A stretch of DNA of 64,000 nucleotides from Mucilaginibacter gilvus (GCF_004054195.1 NZ_SBIW01000030.1:59103-123102), one strand, 5' to 3'. Positions 1-8,373 are shown, numbered from the stretch's first letter. Program-made: numbers and translations. Notes: generated from the sequence alone by a model not told the origin.

Positions 1-461
1 CCAATCTCTTCGTGGTCGTACCCCTCTAACAAGTAAAGCGATAGTACCACACGGTAGCCATCCGGTAACTCTTTCATGGCGTCTTTTACCCGGGCCACTT
101 TGTGTTGTACATCATCATCGTCCCAGGGCTCTTCGTCTGCAACGTTATCCAGGTGCCCGTCTTCTATCTCCACCAGGTCCAGTTTTCGTTTGCGCAGCAG
201 GTTAATGGAGCGGTGTACTACAATTTGTTTAAGCCAAAGCCCAAAGGTTGTTTCCTGCCTAAAATCCTTCATCCTTTTAAAAGCATCGGTAAAGGCTTCC
301 TGCAAAACATCTTCCGCCTCGCCAACGTTGCCCACTATCCTAAAGGCGATGTTTAACATCGCTTTAGAATATAGTTTGTATAACTCGTAACAGGCTTTTT
401 TGCTTCCCTGCTTACACTCAACTACCAGTTGATAATGTTTATCTACAAATACAGCTTCCAA
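1..461 (-). CDS. ECF-type RNA polymerase sigma factor (partial, runs off the left edge)
   Basis: Reading the minus strand from a TTG at 461 gives an open frame that leaves the window. It has the two parts of an extracytoplasmic-function sigma factor: a region-2 helix around AEDVLQEAFTDAFKRM, which binds core polymerase and the -10 element, and the start of region 4 (MKELPDGYRVVLSLYLLEGY), which binds the -35 element. An acidic linker rich in Asp and Glu lies between them. An in-frame TAA sits directly upstream of the TTG, so this is the earliest possible start; no ATG is available near it. An anti-sigma partner, common for this family, would lie outside the window. The family assignment is secure; the regulon cannot be told. 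Confidence 0.88.
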   Translation of the reverse strand, partial: MEAVFVDKHYQLVVECKQGSKKACYELYKLYSKAMLNIAFRIVGNVGEAEDVLQEAFTDAFKRMKDFRQETTFGLWLKQIVVHRSINLLRKRKLDLVEIEDGHLDNVADEEPWDDDDVQHKVARVKDAMKELPDGYRVVLSLYLLEGYDHEEI

Positions 462-599
462 TTAATTTTGTGAGGTTTCAAGTTAAATGACGCAGGCCAT
501 CTAACAACGTTGCATGTAGTAAGAATTTTATTTGTTTAAACTGCGGTTTTTTTTTGCAGATGATGAAATATATAGCTGAATAATGCGTTTAGGGCGAAA

Positions 600-1154
600 T
601 TATTTTCGGCTAAGGAAGGTGTTCACAGCCGCTACAGCATTTTCATACCTGTTGTCGCCGGTGCCGGATATCAACACGTAATTCGCTTTCAGCGCATCCA
701 GCTCCAGGTACCAAACAGCCATAAAGTGTTCGCGCATGTTCGGGAAATCGCGCAGAGGGTCTTCTTCCCAGGGAAGATCGATATTTAGCAATAAATACAG
801 ATCGTACGGATGTTTTGGTAATTCATCAAGCACCTCCTTTGGCGATTCGCCAAAGGTATGGTCGCTCCAGATCTTCACCGTAATAAAGGTAGTATCGCAG
901 ATAAGGAGCTTGTTTGCCTGCGGTACAAACTCCTCCTCCAGCGCCAATTGCCCGGTGAACATGTTTATCTCATCTTGCCAGGTAGGGGGGGCGGTAAGTT
1001 TTTCGCAATAACCGCGGGCATACTCGGGCACCCAAACAGTATTAAAATGCAGCGCCAAAAATGCCGACATGGTAGATTTGCCGGTAGATTCGGGGCCAAC
1101 TACAGCTATTTTTATGATTTCGGAATTGGGATGTTCGATTTCAGATTTGTTCAT
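600..1154 (-). CDS. NadR-like AAA ATPase / ribosylnicotinamide kinase
   Basis: A 184-residue P-loop protein with Walker A GPESTGKST at residues 20-28. It resembles the C-terminal kinase domain of NadR, which phosphorylates nicotinamide riboside to NMN in NAD salvage. The adenylyltransferase and DNA-binding domains of enterobacterial NadR are absent, so this is the kinase part alone. The start codon lies 3 bases after the stop of pnuC, so the two genes form an operon: PnuC imports the nucleoside and this enzyme traps it by phosphorylation. The first 13 residues (MNKSEIEHPNSEI) are unusual. They are encoded by a copy of a short AT-rich repeat that recurs elsewhere in the window, and the conserved domain only starts after them. 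Confidence 0.82.
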   Translation of the reverse strand: MNKSEIEHPNSEIIKIAVVGPESTGKSTMSAFLALHFNTVWVPEYARGYCEKLTAPPTWQDEINMFTGQLALEEEFVPQANKLLICDTTFITVKIWSDHTFGESPKEVLDELPKHPYDLYLLLNIDLPWEEDPLRDFPNMREHFMAVWYLELDALKANYVLISGTGDNRYENAVAAVNTFLSRK

Positions 1155-1157
1155 TCT

Positions 1158-1793
1158 TTACAGTTTAACTTCTGCTTCCCCTTCAGGGGGCTGGGGGGCG
1201 GCCTCATTCCAATTCTTTCGCCAATCCACATACCCCATTATAGCAATGCCAACGTATATGGCATACATCACCGCGGTAAGATGGAGGTCTTTATACAAGT
1301 AAACGCCAACGTATATCACATCTACAAAGATCCATATCAACCAGTTCTCTATAACCTTTCGTGCCAAAAATACCTGTGCAACCAGGCTGCATGCCGTACA
1401 AAAACTATCCAGGTAGGGGAACGACGCTGTGGTGTACTTTAAAATTGTGCCTAAAATATAGGTGAATACAACAATTGCTCCTGCAGATATCAATAATTCT
1501 ACCCGGGTGATCCGCGCAACCGGGGTCTTTTTTTCGGAAGCGGGTTTATTGGCCCAGTAATACCAGCCATACAGGTTCACCACAAAAAAATAAACCTGCA
1601 GGCCCATATCGGCAAACAAATGCGTTTCAAAAAAGATGAAAATGTAAATGGTGACGCTGATCATGGCTATAGGCCAGTTCCAGATGTTGTTTTTAGCCGC
1701 CAGGTAAACGCAAATAAGCCCGGTGATAACGCCGGTAATTTCGAGCCAGGTTTGATGCTGCCACCAATCCTGTAGCAGGTGTACAATTTGCAT
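1158..1793 (-). CDS. pnuC: PnuC-family nicotinamide riboside / NMN transporter
   Basis: A 211-residue integral membrane protein with about seven hydrophobic segments and the family pattern of aromatic residues (NIWNWPIAMISV and YGWYYW). PnuC proteins carry out facilitated uptake of nicotinamide riboside; the cytoplasmic kinase encoded next door drives net import. I chose the ATG at 1793 rather than the TTG at 1814 because a TAnnTTTG -7 box overlaps the TTG. The C-terminal tail (AAPQPPEGEAEVKL) is translated from a copy of the CCCCCTTCAGGGGG repeat at 1173-1202, so the natural end of the protein has been replaced or extended by repeat sequence. Confidence 0.88.
   Translation of the reverse strand: MQIVHLLQDWWQHQTWLEITGVITGLICVYLAAKNNIWNWPIAMISVTIYIFIFFETHLFADMGLQVYFFVVNLYGWYYWANKPASEKKTPVARITRVELLISAGAIVVFTYILGTILKYTTASFPYLDSFCTACSLVAQVFLARKVIENWLIWIFVDVIYVGVYLYKDLHLTAVMYAIYVGIAIMGYVDWRKNWNEAAPQPPEGEAEVKL
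1173..1202 (-). repeat. REP family A copy forming the 3' end of pnuC
   Basis: C-rich palindrome with core CCCCTTCAGGGGG followed by CTGGGGGGC. The same core occurs at 8374-8460 (two arms), 21414-21494 (two arms) and 62127-62155. Here it is read in a phase that avoids its TGA, giving residues PQPPEGE. Confidence 0.8.
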
Positions 1794-1811
1794 GGCGTAA
1801 ATATAAACAAG

Positions 1812-1819
1812 CAAATGTA
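1812..1819 (-). promoter_or_regulatory. Putative -7 box of the pnuC operon
   Basis: On the minus strand the sequence is TACATTTG, an exact match to the Bacteroidota -7 consensus TAnnTTTG, 18 bases upstream of the pnuC ATG. I see no clear -33 TTTG at the right distance. Confidence 0.5.
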
Positions 1820-1961
1820 TTACAGGATGTAAATTTTATGTGGGGTTATTTATTGCGCCACTACGGAAAGCACAGAGCGGCTGTACCAAAGCCGGTTTGC
1901 CTAAAAGGCAAAGCACACCTGGTGGGCTAATATCTTCTTTTGGGCTTTAGTGTCTTTTAAT

Positions 1962-2089
1962 CGGCGAAAATAGTTAATAGCAACGATATTGGTGGTGACA
2001 CAATATTGTCACCATTATGTAATTTGTAAGTCTATGATTATTAGGCGCTTATAAATGTTCACGGTGTTCACGTGTGTGAGCGTGAACAC
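1962..2089. repeat. Composite dispersed repeat, copy 1
   Basis: Two palindromes separated by about 50 bases: GGTGACA...TGTCACC (1994-2013) and GTGTTCACG...CGTGAACAC (2064-2089). The same arrangement, with near-identical flanks (GCGAAAATAGTTAA before it, ATAAATGTTCACGG before the second palindrome), occurs at 38233-38367 and more weakly at 42419-42486. Confidence 0.75.
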
Positions 2090-2134
2090 TAAATGATTTT
2101 TTGGCGATTTACGGGCAGCCAAAAAAAGCAAAGA

Positions 2135-2163
2135 GGCTGTATCAAAACCAATAAGATACAGCC
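2135..2163 (-). terminator. Terminator of the M13 peptidase gene
   Basis: Stem GGCTGTATC / GATACAGCC with an 11-base loop. Read on the minus strand it is followed by a T-rich stretch (TCTTTGCTTTTTTT), about 40 bases after the peptidase stop codon. Confidence 0.75.
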
Positions 2164-2204
2164 CTCCTGCGTAAAACTCCGCCTTCTCTATGGTTAAAAA
2201 AAGT

Positions 2205-4268
2205 TTACCATATCTTCACCCGTTTAGCCGGATCCAGCCACATTTTATCGCCTTTTTTTATGCCGAAGGCTTCGTAAAACTCGGGCACATCGGTAAATGG
2301 CCCATTTACGCGCATAAACCCTGGCGAATGCACATCGCTTAGCAACTGGCTCGCTAATGATTCGGGCCTGTCATGCCCAAGCCATCCGAGGGCATAGCCC
2401 ATAAAGTAACGCTGCACTGGGGTTAAGCCGTTTATCGTTTTACCTTCTTTATATTGTTCAGTCTTTTTGAAGGCATCCAAACCAATAACAATACCACCCA
2501 AATCGGCAATGTTTTCGCCCAGGGTTGCTTTACCATTTACATGCTGGTCGCCAACTTTATAATTGTTGAATTGCTCTATCAGCATTTGCGCGCGTTGCGC
2601 AAATTTTGCCGAATCTTGCGGGGTCCACCAGGCTTTTAGGTTGCCTTGTGCATCGTACTGGCGGCCCTGGTCGTCAAAACCATGGGTCATTTCGTGGCCA
2701 ATGGTTGATGCCGCCGCATAGCCGTAAACCACCGCATCGTCAATATTGGCATCTTTAGCGCCGGGGATCATAAATATGGCAGCAGGCAATACAATTTCGT
2801 TGTTTGATGGGTTATAGTAGGCGTTGTAGGTTTGTGGTGTCATACCCCATTCGGTACGGTCAACCGGTTTGCCCAACTTTTCGGCGTTCTCATTATGCTG
2901 AAATATGCTGCCGCGCATTACGTTCATGGCGTAAGAAGAACGGTCGACAGTTAGCGAAGAATAATCCTTCCACTTATCGGGGTAGCCAACTTTAGGCATT
3001 ACTTTGGCCAGTTTCTCATAAGCTTTTTCTTTGGTGGCAGGGCTCATCCAATCCAGCTTTTCAATATGCTCTTTAAAGGTAGCGCGCATATCTTCTACCA
3101 ATTTTACGTAACGCGCCTTAGCTTCTTCCGGGAAGTATTCTTTCACAAATATTTGCCCAAGCACTTCGCCCATGAGGCCGTTCTCGGTATCTAAAACACG
3201 TTTCCAGCGCGGCAATTGCTCCTTGCGCCCGTATAGTTGCGTTCCAAAAAAGCGGAAGTTCTCTTCGTCAAAAGCCTTGCTCAGATACGGGCTTGCATCG
3301 CTCACCAGGTTTTTTTTGAGGTAGCTTTTCCAATCGGCAAGGGTAAAGGCAGTAAGCGCCTTGTTAACGGCGCGGTAATACTCGGGCTGGCCAACAATTA
3401 CGGTATCTACATTTTTGTAACCCAATTGCTCAAAAGTTGCTTTCCAGTCTACCAGTGGTGCAATTTTCCCTAAGCCGGCAACCGTCATTTTGTTATAGTT
3501 GTGGTATGGGTCGCGCAGGTCTTCCAGCTTACGGGAGCTATCGGCAAGTGCTTTTTCTATCAGGTAAGTTTTCGCGGTAGCGCCGCTAACTTCTGCCGGG
3601 CCCATGCCCATCAGCTTAAATAGTATAGGCAAATGTTTTTGCTGGTAATCGGTACGGATCTCAACGCTATGCTTATCGCTGTTAAAATAATAATCGCGGT
3701 TGGGCAGGCCTATGCCTGTTTGGTAAAGCTGCAGCATCATTTTGCTGCTGTTTTTATCATCCTGTCCAACGTAAGTACCAATGGGGTTTGGTACACCAAT
3801 AGTGCCCAGATGAGCAAACTCCGCTACCAGCGATTTTACATCGCTGATGCGGTCTATCCGTTCCAGTTCTTCTTTAAGCGGGGCAATTCCTTGTTTTTCA
3901 ATATTAACGGTATCCATCCCGCTGAAATAGAAATCGCCTATCTTTTGGGTGTTGCTGCCTTTTTCGGCATTGGCTTTTAAGGCATCCTCGTTAATTTTTT
4001 TCAGTTTTTCGCGTAAATCGTCTTGCACCACATTACCAATGCCCCATGCCGAATATGCAGCGGGGATGGGGTTTTCTTTTAACCACTTACCACTGGCATA
4101 CAAAAAGAAATCGTCGCCGGGTTTAGCGGTGGCATCTATATTTTTAAACACGCGGTCGTTCTCGGCGTAAAGCTTTGACTTATCGTCTCCGGAGTTTTTG
4201 CAGGCGCCCAGCAGCAATGCCGCGGTCGCCAAAGTTGTAATAATGCGGATGTTTGTTTTTTTGTCCAT
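2205..4268 (-). CDS. M13-family zinc metallopeptidase, lipoprotein
   Basis: A 687-residue protein of the neprilysin/PepO family. The N-terminus is a lipoprotein signal with lipobox LLGAC and acylated Cys23, so the enzyme is expected on the periplasmic side of a membrane. The zinc site is HEMTH at residue 525 with the third ligand in ENIAD at residue 585, both typical for M13. Length and order (M13_N, then the catalytic M13 domain) are normal. The C-terminus is KRVKIW rather than the CRVW-like end of many homologues. Family members cut oligopeptides. The gene appears monocistronic, with its own terminator. Confidence 0.93.
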   Translation of the reverse strand: MDKKTNIRIITTLATAALLLGACKNSGDDKSKLYAENDRVFKNIDATAKPGDDFFLYASGKWLKENPIPAAYSAWGIGNVVQDDLREKLKKINEDALKANAEKGSNTQKIGDFYFSGMDTVNIEKQGIAPLKEELERIDRISDVKSLVAEFAHLGTIGVPNPIGTYVGQDDKNSSKMMLQLYQTGIGLPNRDYYFNSDKHSVEIRTDYQQKHLPILFKLMGMGPAEVSGATAKTYLIEKALADSSRKLEDLRDPYHNYNKMTVAGLGKIAPLVDWKATFEQLGYKNVDTVIVGQPEYYRAVNKALTAFTLADWKSYLKKNLVSDASPYLSKAFDEENFRFFGTQLYGRKEQLPRWKRVLDTENGLMGEVLGQIFVKEYFPEEAKARYVKLVEDMRATFKEHIEKLDWMSPATKEKAYEKLAKVMPKVGYPDKWKDYSSLTVDRSSYAMNVMRGSIFQHNENAEKLGKPVDRTEWGMTPQTYNAYYNPSNNEIVLPAAIFMIPGAKDANIDDAVVYGYAAASTIGHEMTHGFDDQGRQYDAQGNLKAWWTPQDSAKFAQRAQMLIEQFNNYKVGDQHVNGKATLGENIADLGGIVIGLDAFKKTEQYKEGKTINGLTPVQRYFMGYALGWLGHDRPESLASQLLSDVHSPGFMRVNGPFTDVPEFYEAFGIKKGDKMWLDPAKRVKIW

Positions 4269-4848
4269 TTTTTAGCAGTTGTATGTAAAAAAATACAGGA
4301 GGTGTATGGTAAAACAGAATTTTTATTCCGGATAAATATACAAGTTAAATTAATTTCTAATTAGTTGCGGTTGGACAACCTTTGTAAAAATTATTTTACA
4401 AATTTTTAAACACAAAAGTTGTAAGCGTTTTGGTGCCGATATTTTAAGTTTGAAACATTTTTTTTATTTAAAGTGTTTATAATCAGTAAATAAAGTGATC
4501 TATTGTGTCAATTAGACGGTTTTTAAAACTCTGGAAATGTAAATTGGCGTTTAAACAATCGTCTTAAAGCAGTAAAAAATATGGCTTTAATTTTGTTGAA
4601 AAGTAAATGGTCCTGCATCATCCTTATAAAAACATAAATACATCTACCTATGTAAAAACGTTTTTCGATGTTCAGGCTTACTTGAATTCTCAGTAGCCCA
4701 AGTTGAGATGAATTGTTCTTTTTTTTGGGTTTAATCAATAGTTTAAATTAATTAGGGGAAAAGGGAGCTTCCAAAAGGCTCTCTTTTTTTGTGCGATAAA
4801 TTTTGCTATGCGTGCATAATACTTTACTTTTAGACTTTCCATTATAAC
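4269..4848. other. Long AT-rich intergenic region with an orphan terminator-like hairpin
   Basis: About 580 bases between divergent genes. No convincing protein: a minus-strand frame at 4523-4738 opens with TTG and encodes 71 residues of biased, basic composition with no motif I recognise. Near 4753-4793 there is a plus-strand hairpin (GGGAGC / GCTCTC, one G-U pair) followed by seven T residues. No plus-strand gene precedes it, so it may end a small RNA or be the remnant of a lost gene. The stretch 4795-4848 must contain the promoter of the acyl-CoA dehydrogenase gene. Confidence 0.5.
4753..4793 (+). terminator. Terminator-like hairpin without an obvious upstream gene
   Basis: Stem GGGAGC / GCTCTC, loop of about nine bases, then TTTTTTT. 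Orientation is plus strand. See the surrounding intergenic entry. Confidence 0.5.
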
Positions 4849-5988
4849 ATGCAATTTAACCTTACCGAAGAACATTTAATGATACGCCAGGCGGCGCGCG
4901 ATTTTGCACAAACCGAGCTAAAACCCGGTGTAATAGAGCGCGACGAGTACCAAAAATTTCCCGCAGAACAAATAAAAAAACTGGGCGAGCTGGGTTTTTT
5001 GGGCATGATGGTTTCGCCGGAGTATGGCGGCAGCGGGATGGATGCGATATCGTACAGTATTGTGATGGAAGAGCTATCCAAGGTGGATGCATCGGCATCG
5101 GTGGTGGTATCGGTAAATAACTCGCTGGTATGTTATGGGTTAGAAAAATATGGCAACGAAGAACAGAAGCAAAAATATTTAGTGCCTTTGGCACAAGGCC
5201 AGGTAATTGGCGCATTCTGCCTAAGCGAACCCGAGGCTGGTTCTGATGCTACCTCGCAGCGCACCACCGCTATTGATATGGGCGACTATTACCTGTTGAA
5301 CGGTACCAAAAACTGGATCACTAACGGCAGCACGGCATCTACCTATATAGTAATGGCCCAAACGGACGCCGCTAAAAAGCACCGGGGCATTAACGCGCTG
5401 ATTGTTGAAAAGGGGCTGGAAGGTTTCACCGTGGGGCCAAAGGAGAATAAACTTGGCATCCGTGGATCGGATACACATTCACTGATGTTTACAGATGTGA
5501 AAATACCTAAGGAGAACCGCATTGGCGAAGATGGCTTCGGATTTAAGTTTGCTATGGCCACTTTAGAAGGCGGGCGCATAGGTATAGCGTCGCAAGCCTT
5601 GGGTATTGCATCGGGCGCGTACGAGCTTTCCGTACAGTATGCTAAAGAACGCAAAGCCTTCGGCAAAACACTGGGCGACCTGCAGGCCATCCAATTTAAA
5701 CTCGCCGATATGGCAACCGAGATTGAAGCAGCACGCTTATTATGTTACCGCGCGGCCTGGTTGAAGGATAACAAACTCCCCTACGCGCAGGCGGCATCAA
5801 TGGCTAAACTATTTGCATCTGAAACCGCCATGCGCACTACTATTGAGGCCGTGCAGATCCACGGTGGGTACGGGTTTGTAAAAGAATACCATGTAGAGCG
5901 CCTGATGCGCGATGCCAAAATAACCCAGATATACGAGGGTACATCAGAAATTCAGCGCATTGTCATTTCCCGTGAAGTTTTGAAATAG
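4849..5988 (+). CDS. Acyl-CoA dehydrogenase
   Basis: A 379-residue flavoenzyme of the short/branched-chain acyl-CoA dehydrogenase type, which introduces the alpha-beta double bond in acyl-CoA and passes electrons to electron-transfer flavoprotein. It spans the usual three domains: helical N-terminus, beta middle domain with FCLSEPEAGSD, and helical C-terminus. The expected catalytic base is Glu363 in IYEGTSEIQR, the position used by butyryl-CoA dehydrogenases rather than the isovaleryl type. Length is normal. It stands alone, with no ETF or thiolase gene nearby. The exact chain-length preference cannot be read from the sequence. Confidence 0.93.
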   Translation: MQFNLTEEHLMIRQAARDFAQTELKPGVIERDEYQKFPAEQIKKLGELGFLGMMVSPEYGGSGMDAISYSIVMEELSKVDASASVVVSVNNSLVCYGLEKYGNEEQKQKYLVPLAQGQVIGAFCLSEPEAGSDATSQRTTAIDMGDYYLLNGTKNWITNGSTASTYIVMAQTDAAKKHRGINALIVEKGLEGFTVGPKENKLGIRGSDTHSLMFTDVKIPKENRIGEDGFGFKFAMATLEGGRIGIASQALGIASGAYELSVQYAKERKAFGKTLGDLQAIQFKLADMATEIEAARLLCYRAAWLKDNKLPYAQAASMAKLFASETAMRTTIEAVQIHGGYGFVKEYHVERLMRDAKITQIYEGTSEIQRIVISREVLK

Positions 5989-6002
5989 TTGACCGCTTTT
6001 AT

Positions 6003-6010
6003 TACTTTTG
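6003..6010 (+). promoter_or_regulatory. Promoter of the thioredoxin-fold gene
   Basis: TACTTTTG at 6003-6010 with TTTG at 5979-5982, a 20-base spacer, as in the Bacteroidota sigma consensus. The -33 box overlaps the last codons of the acyl-CoA dehydrogenase gene. This argues for the ATG at 6041 as the start. Confidence 0.65.
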
Positions 6011-6040
6011 ACAAAGTATATAGAGTTAGTCGACTTTTTT

Positions 6041-7279
6041 ATGATCAAGAAAATTCTTTTTAGCGCGGCAGTATTCGCTTCGCTCTCTCACATAGCTTCG
6101 GCACAAACAAAACTGGCAACAGGTATCTGGCGGGGAACATTAAAAACCGCGACCGGAAATGAGATCCCTTTCAATTTTGCAGTAAGCGGCAGCGGCAAGC
6201 AGGAACTGGCCGTTATCAACAGCACTGAGCATTTAAAAGTGCCCGATGTAACCGGCAGCGGCGATTCGGTATTCATTAAAATGCCATTGTTCGACTCGGA
6301 GTTCCGACTCAAACAGACTGGACAAACCTTGCAGGGTCATTATATTAAGCACCTTGGCGTACGTGACGTTGCCCAGGAGTTCACTGCCACCGCCAATACT
6401 ACCTACCGCTTTTTTAAAGACGCCGAAAAACCAAAACATAATGTAAGCGGTCGCTGGTCGGCTGTATTTGGTAAAGAGGTTGCCGATAAGGATACCACGG
6501 TGGGCGAGTTTAAACAAACCGGCGCAAAGGTTACCGGTACCTTTTTAACCACCACCGGCGATTACCGCTTTTTAGAAGGCACCGTTTCCGGCGACCAGCT
6601 TTACCTTAGCTGCTTTGATGGCGGGCACTCCTTTTTATTCACCGCGAAAATTGCTGAAGATAACACGTTGAGGGATGGTAACTTCTTTTCGGGTTTAACG
6701 GGTACGGATGTGTGGACAGCCGTACGGGATGAGAACGCCAAACTGCCCGATGCATACTCATTGGCGGCTTTAAAGCCCGGCTATAAAAAGCTGGCGTTTA
6801 ATTTTAAAGACTTAACCGGCAAACCGGTCTCATTGGAAGATGAGCGCTTTAAAAATAAGGTGGTGATCATCCAGATCATGGGTTCGTGGTGCCCTAACTG
6901 TATGGACGAAACCGCCTACATGGTAAACTACTATAAAAAATACCACAATAAAGGGGTTGAGGTAATAGGCCTGGCTTACGAGCGTACTACCGATTTTGCC
7001 AAATCGCAAAAAACGGTTGCACAAATAAAAGATCGGTTTAGTATCCCATATCCACTATTAATAACCGGGTACACCAGTAATAAGGTAGAAACCGCCCAAA
7101 GCCTGCCCATGCTTACCAGGGTGGTGGGCTTCCCTACTACTATTATTATTGATAAAACTGGCGATGTGCGTAAGATCCATACTGGCTTTAGCGGCCCTGG
7201 TACAGGCCATTACTATACCGAGTTTATAAGCGAGTTTGAAAAGTTGACGGATGATCTGCTGGCAGAGAAGACTTTGTAG
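6041..7279 (+). CDS. Secreted TlpA-like thioredoxin-fold protein
   Basis: A 412-residue protein with a signal peptide ending around ASAQ. The N-terminal two thirds look like a beta-rich domain of unknown function, with two similar stretches (around GIWRGTLKTATG and GRWSAVFGKE). The C-terminal part is a TlpA/AhpC-TSA thioredoxin fold with active site WCPNC at residues 283-287. Such proteins reduce disulfides in the periplasm. A longer frame begins with TTG at 6008, but the promoter box covers that codon, so I start at the ATG at 6041. Partner proteins are not encoded nearby. Confidence 0.85.
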   Translation: MIKKILFSAAVFASLSHIASAQTKLATGIWRGTLKTATGNEIPFNFAVSGSGKQELAVINSTEHLKVPDVTGSGDSVFIKMPLFDSEFRLKQTGQTLQGHYIKHLGVRDVAQEFTATANTTYRFFKDAEKPKHNVSGRWSAVFGKEVADKDTTVGEFKQTGAKVTGTFLTTTGDYRFLEGTVSGDQLYLSCFDGGHSFLFTAKIAEDNTLRDGNFFSGLTGTDVWTAVRDENAKLPDAYSLAALKPGYKKLAFNFKDLTGKPVSLEDERFKNKVVIIQIMGSWCPNCMDETAYMVNYYKKYHNKGVEVIGLAYERTTDFAKSQKTVAQIKDRFSIPYPLLITGYTSNKVETAQSLPMLTRVVGFPTTIIIDKTGDVRKIHTGFSGPGTGHYYTEFISEFEKLTDDLLAEKTL

Positions 7280-7287
7280 TTCTCAGT

Positions 7288-7472
7288 AAGCTTTACGTCG
7301 ATGTCTTCGACAAGCTCAGACTGACAGATTTTTTGCCATGGTGAGCTTGTCGAACCATTTACTGCCGTACAAGTTCAGGAAGCTTTACGTCGATGTCTTC
7401 GACAAGCTCAGACTGACAGATTTTTTTGCCATGGTGAGCTTGTCGCACCATTTACCATTATTCAAGTTCGAT
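7288..7472. repeat. Two tandem 92-base repeats, each with an internal inverted repeat
   Basis: Units start at 7288 and 7380 with AAGCTTTACGTCGATG and are nearly identical over their full length. Each unit contains TTCGACAAGCTCA and, about 30 bases later, its complement TGAGCTTGTCGAA (one base changed in unit 2), so each can fold into a hairpin. The region to 7528 holds nothing else I can support. It separates the convergent thioredoxin-fold and mqnD genes. Confidence 0.85.
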
Positions 7473-7528
7473 AAGCATGTTCGCTTTTAGATCTTTCCTA
7501 TCGCTCAGATGACAGATTGAGACGCATC

Positions 7529-8371
7529 TTACCCGTTCAAAAACAAATTCTCACTTATCGATGGGATAATACCTTTATCCAACGCGGTATCAAATAAAAG
7601 CTTAACCGCTTTTTTACCCTCCGTGCCTAAATCGACAGAGAACTTATTTACATACAGGTTGATGTGTTTGTACATTACTTCCTCGCTCATTTCCTGCGCA
7701 TGCGAGCGGATATACTCCAGCCCCGATTTTGGATTGGCAAACGCAAAATCTACCGAACGTTTCAACACCCGGTTTATTTTATGCTGAACATCTAACGGTA
7801 AATTGCGATTGGCAACGATGCCGCCCAATGGGATAGCACAGCCGGTGCGTTTTTCCCAGTAATCGCCAAGGTCTATAATTTTATGCAGGCCTTTATCCTG
7901 GTAGGTAAAACGGTTTTCGTGAATAATGAGGCCAATATCCACCCGGCCATCTAAAACAGCGTTTTCAATATCCGAGAAAACTAATTCTTGTTTATTGGTA
8001 GCGTTAGGGAAGGCAAGGCTCAACAAAAAATTCGCAGTGGTGTATTTCCCCGGGATACCAATTTTTAGGGAAGCATTTTGCGCTACATCCGAAATCGAAA
8101 ATTCTACATTCGAAATCAAAAGAGGGCCCACCCCAAACCCCAGCGCACTCCCTGCATCCAGCAATATATATTTATCTGCCGCGTAAGCAAAAGCGTGGTA
8201 GCTTAGTTTAGTAATATCCAGTTCGCCGCGGAAGGCTTTTTGGTTCAGCGTTTCCACATCATCGTAAAATACCTTAAAATCCAACCCTTCGGTGTCAATT
8301 TTATGATGGATAAGCGCATCAAAAATAAAAGTATCATTTGGGCAAGGCGAAAAGCCGATTGTAAGTTTCAT
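7529..8371 (-). CDS. mqnD: 1,4-dihydroxy-6-naphthoate synthase
   Basis: A 280-residue periplasmic-binding-protein fold enzyme of the futalosine pathway. It converts cyclic dehypoxanthinyl futalosine to 1,4-dihydroxy-6-naphthoate, the naphthoquinone precursor of menaquinone. The N-terminus has the family signature GFSPCPNDTFIFDAL, and the length is typical. It follows mqnB on the same strand, separated by a palindromic repeat pair whose nearer arm ends only 3 bases before the ATG. A stretch of the protein (NVEFSISDVAQN, encoded around 8087-8120) coincides with a copy of the AT-rich repeat also seen before fabD and in the NadR-like gene. Confidence 0.93.
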   Translation of the reverse strand: MKLTIGFSPCPNDTFIFDALIHHKIDTEGLDFKVFYDDVETLNQKAFRGELDITKLSYHAFAYAADKYILLDAGSALGFGVGPLLISNVEFSISDVAQNASLKIGIPGKYTTANFLLSLAFPNATNKQELVFSDIENAVLDGRVDIGLIIHENRFTYQDKGLHKIIDLGDYWEKRTGCAIPLGGIVANRNLPLDVQHKINRVLKRSVDFAFANPKSGLEYIRSHAQEMSEEVMYKHINLYVNKFSVDLGTEGKKAVKLLFDTALDKGIIPSISENLFLNG

Positions 8372-8373
8372 AT

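Larger units (their letters stand above)
1820..2204. other. Non-coding region upstream of pnuC and downstream of the M13 peptidase gene
   Basis: No supported gene. It holds a composite palindromic repeat (1962-2089), described separately, and a minus-strand terminator hairpin (2135-2163). Near 1868-1895 there is a sequence reminiscent of the terminator stem (GGCTGTACC), possibly a decayed copy. Confidence 0.6.

Noticed and set aside
4523..4738. 71-residue minus-strand open frame in the long intergenic region
   Set aside because: It opens with TTG, has biased basic composition and no recognisable motif, and no promoter was found for it. Most likely incidental in AT-rich sequence.
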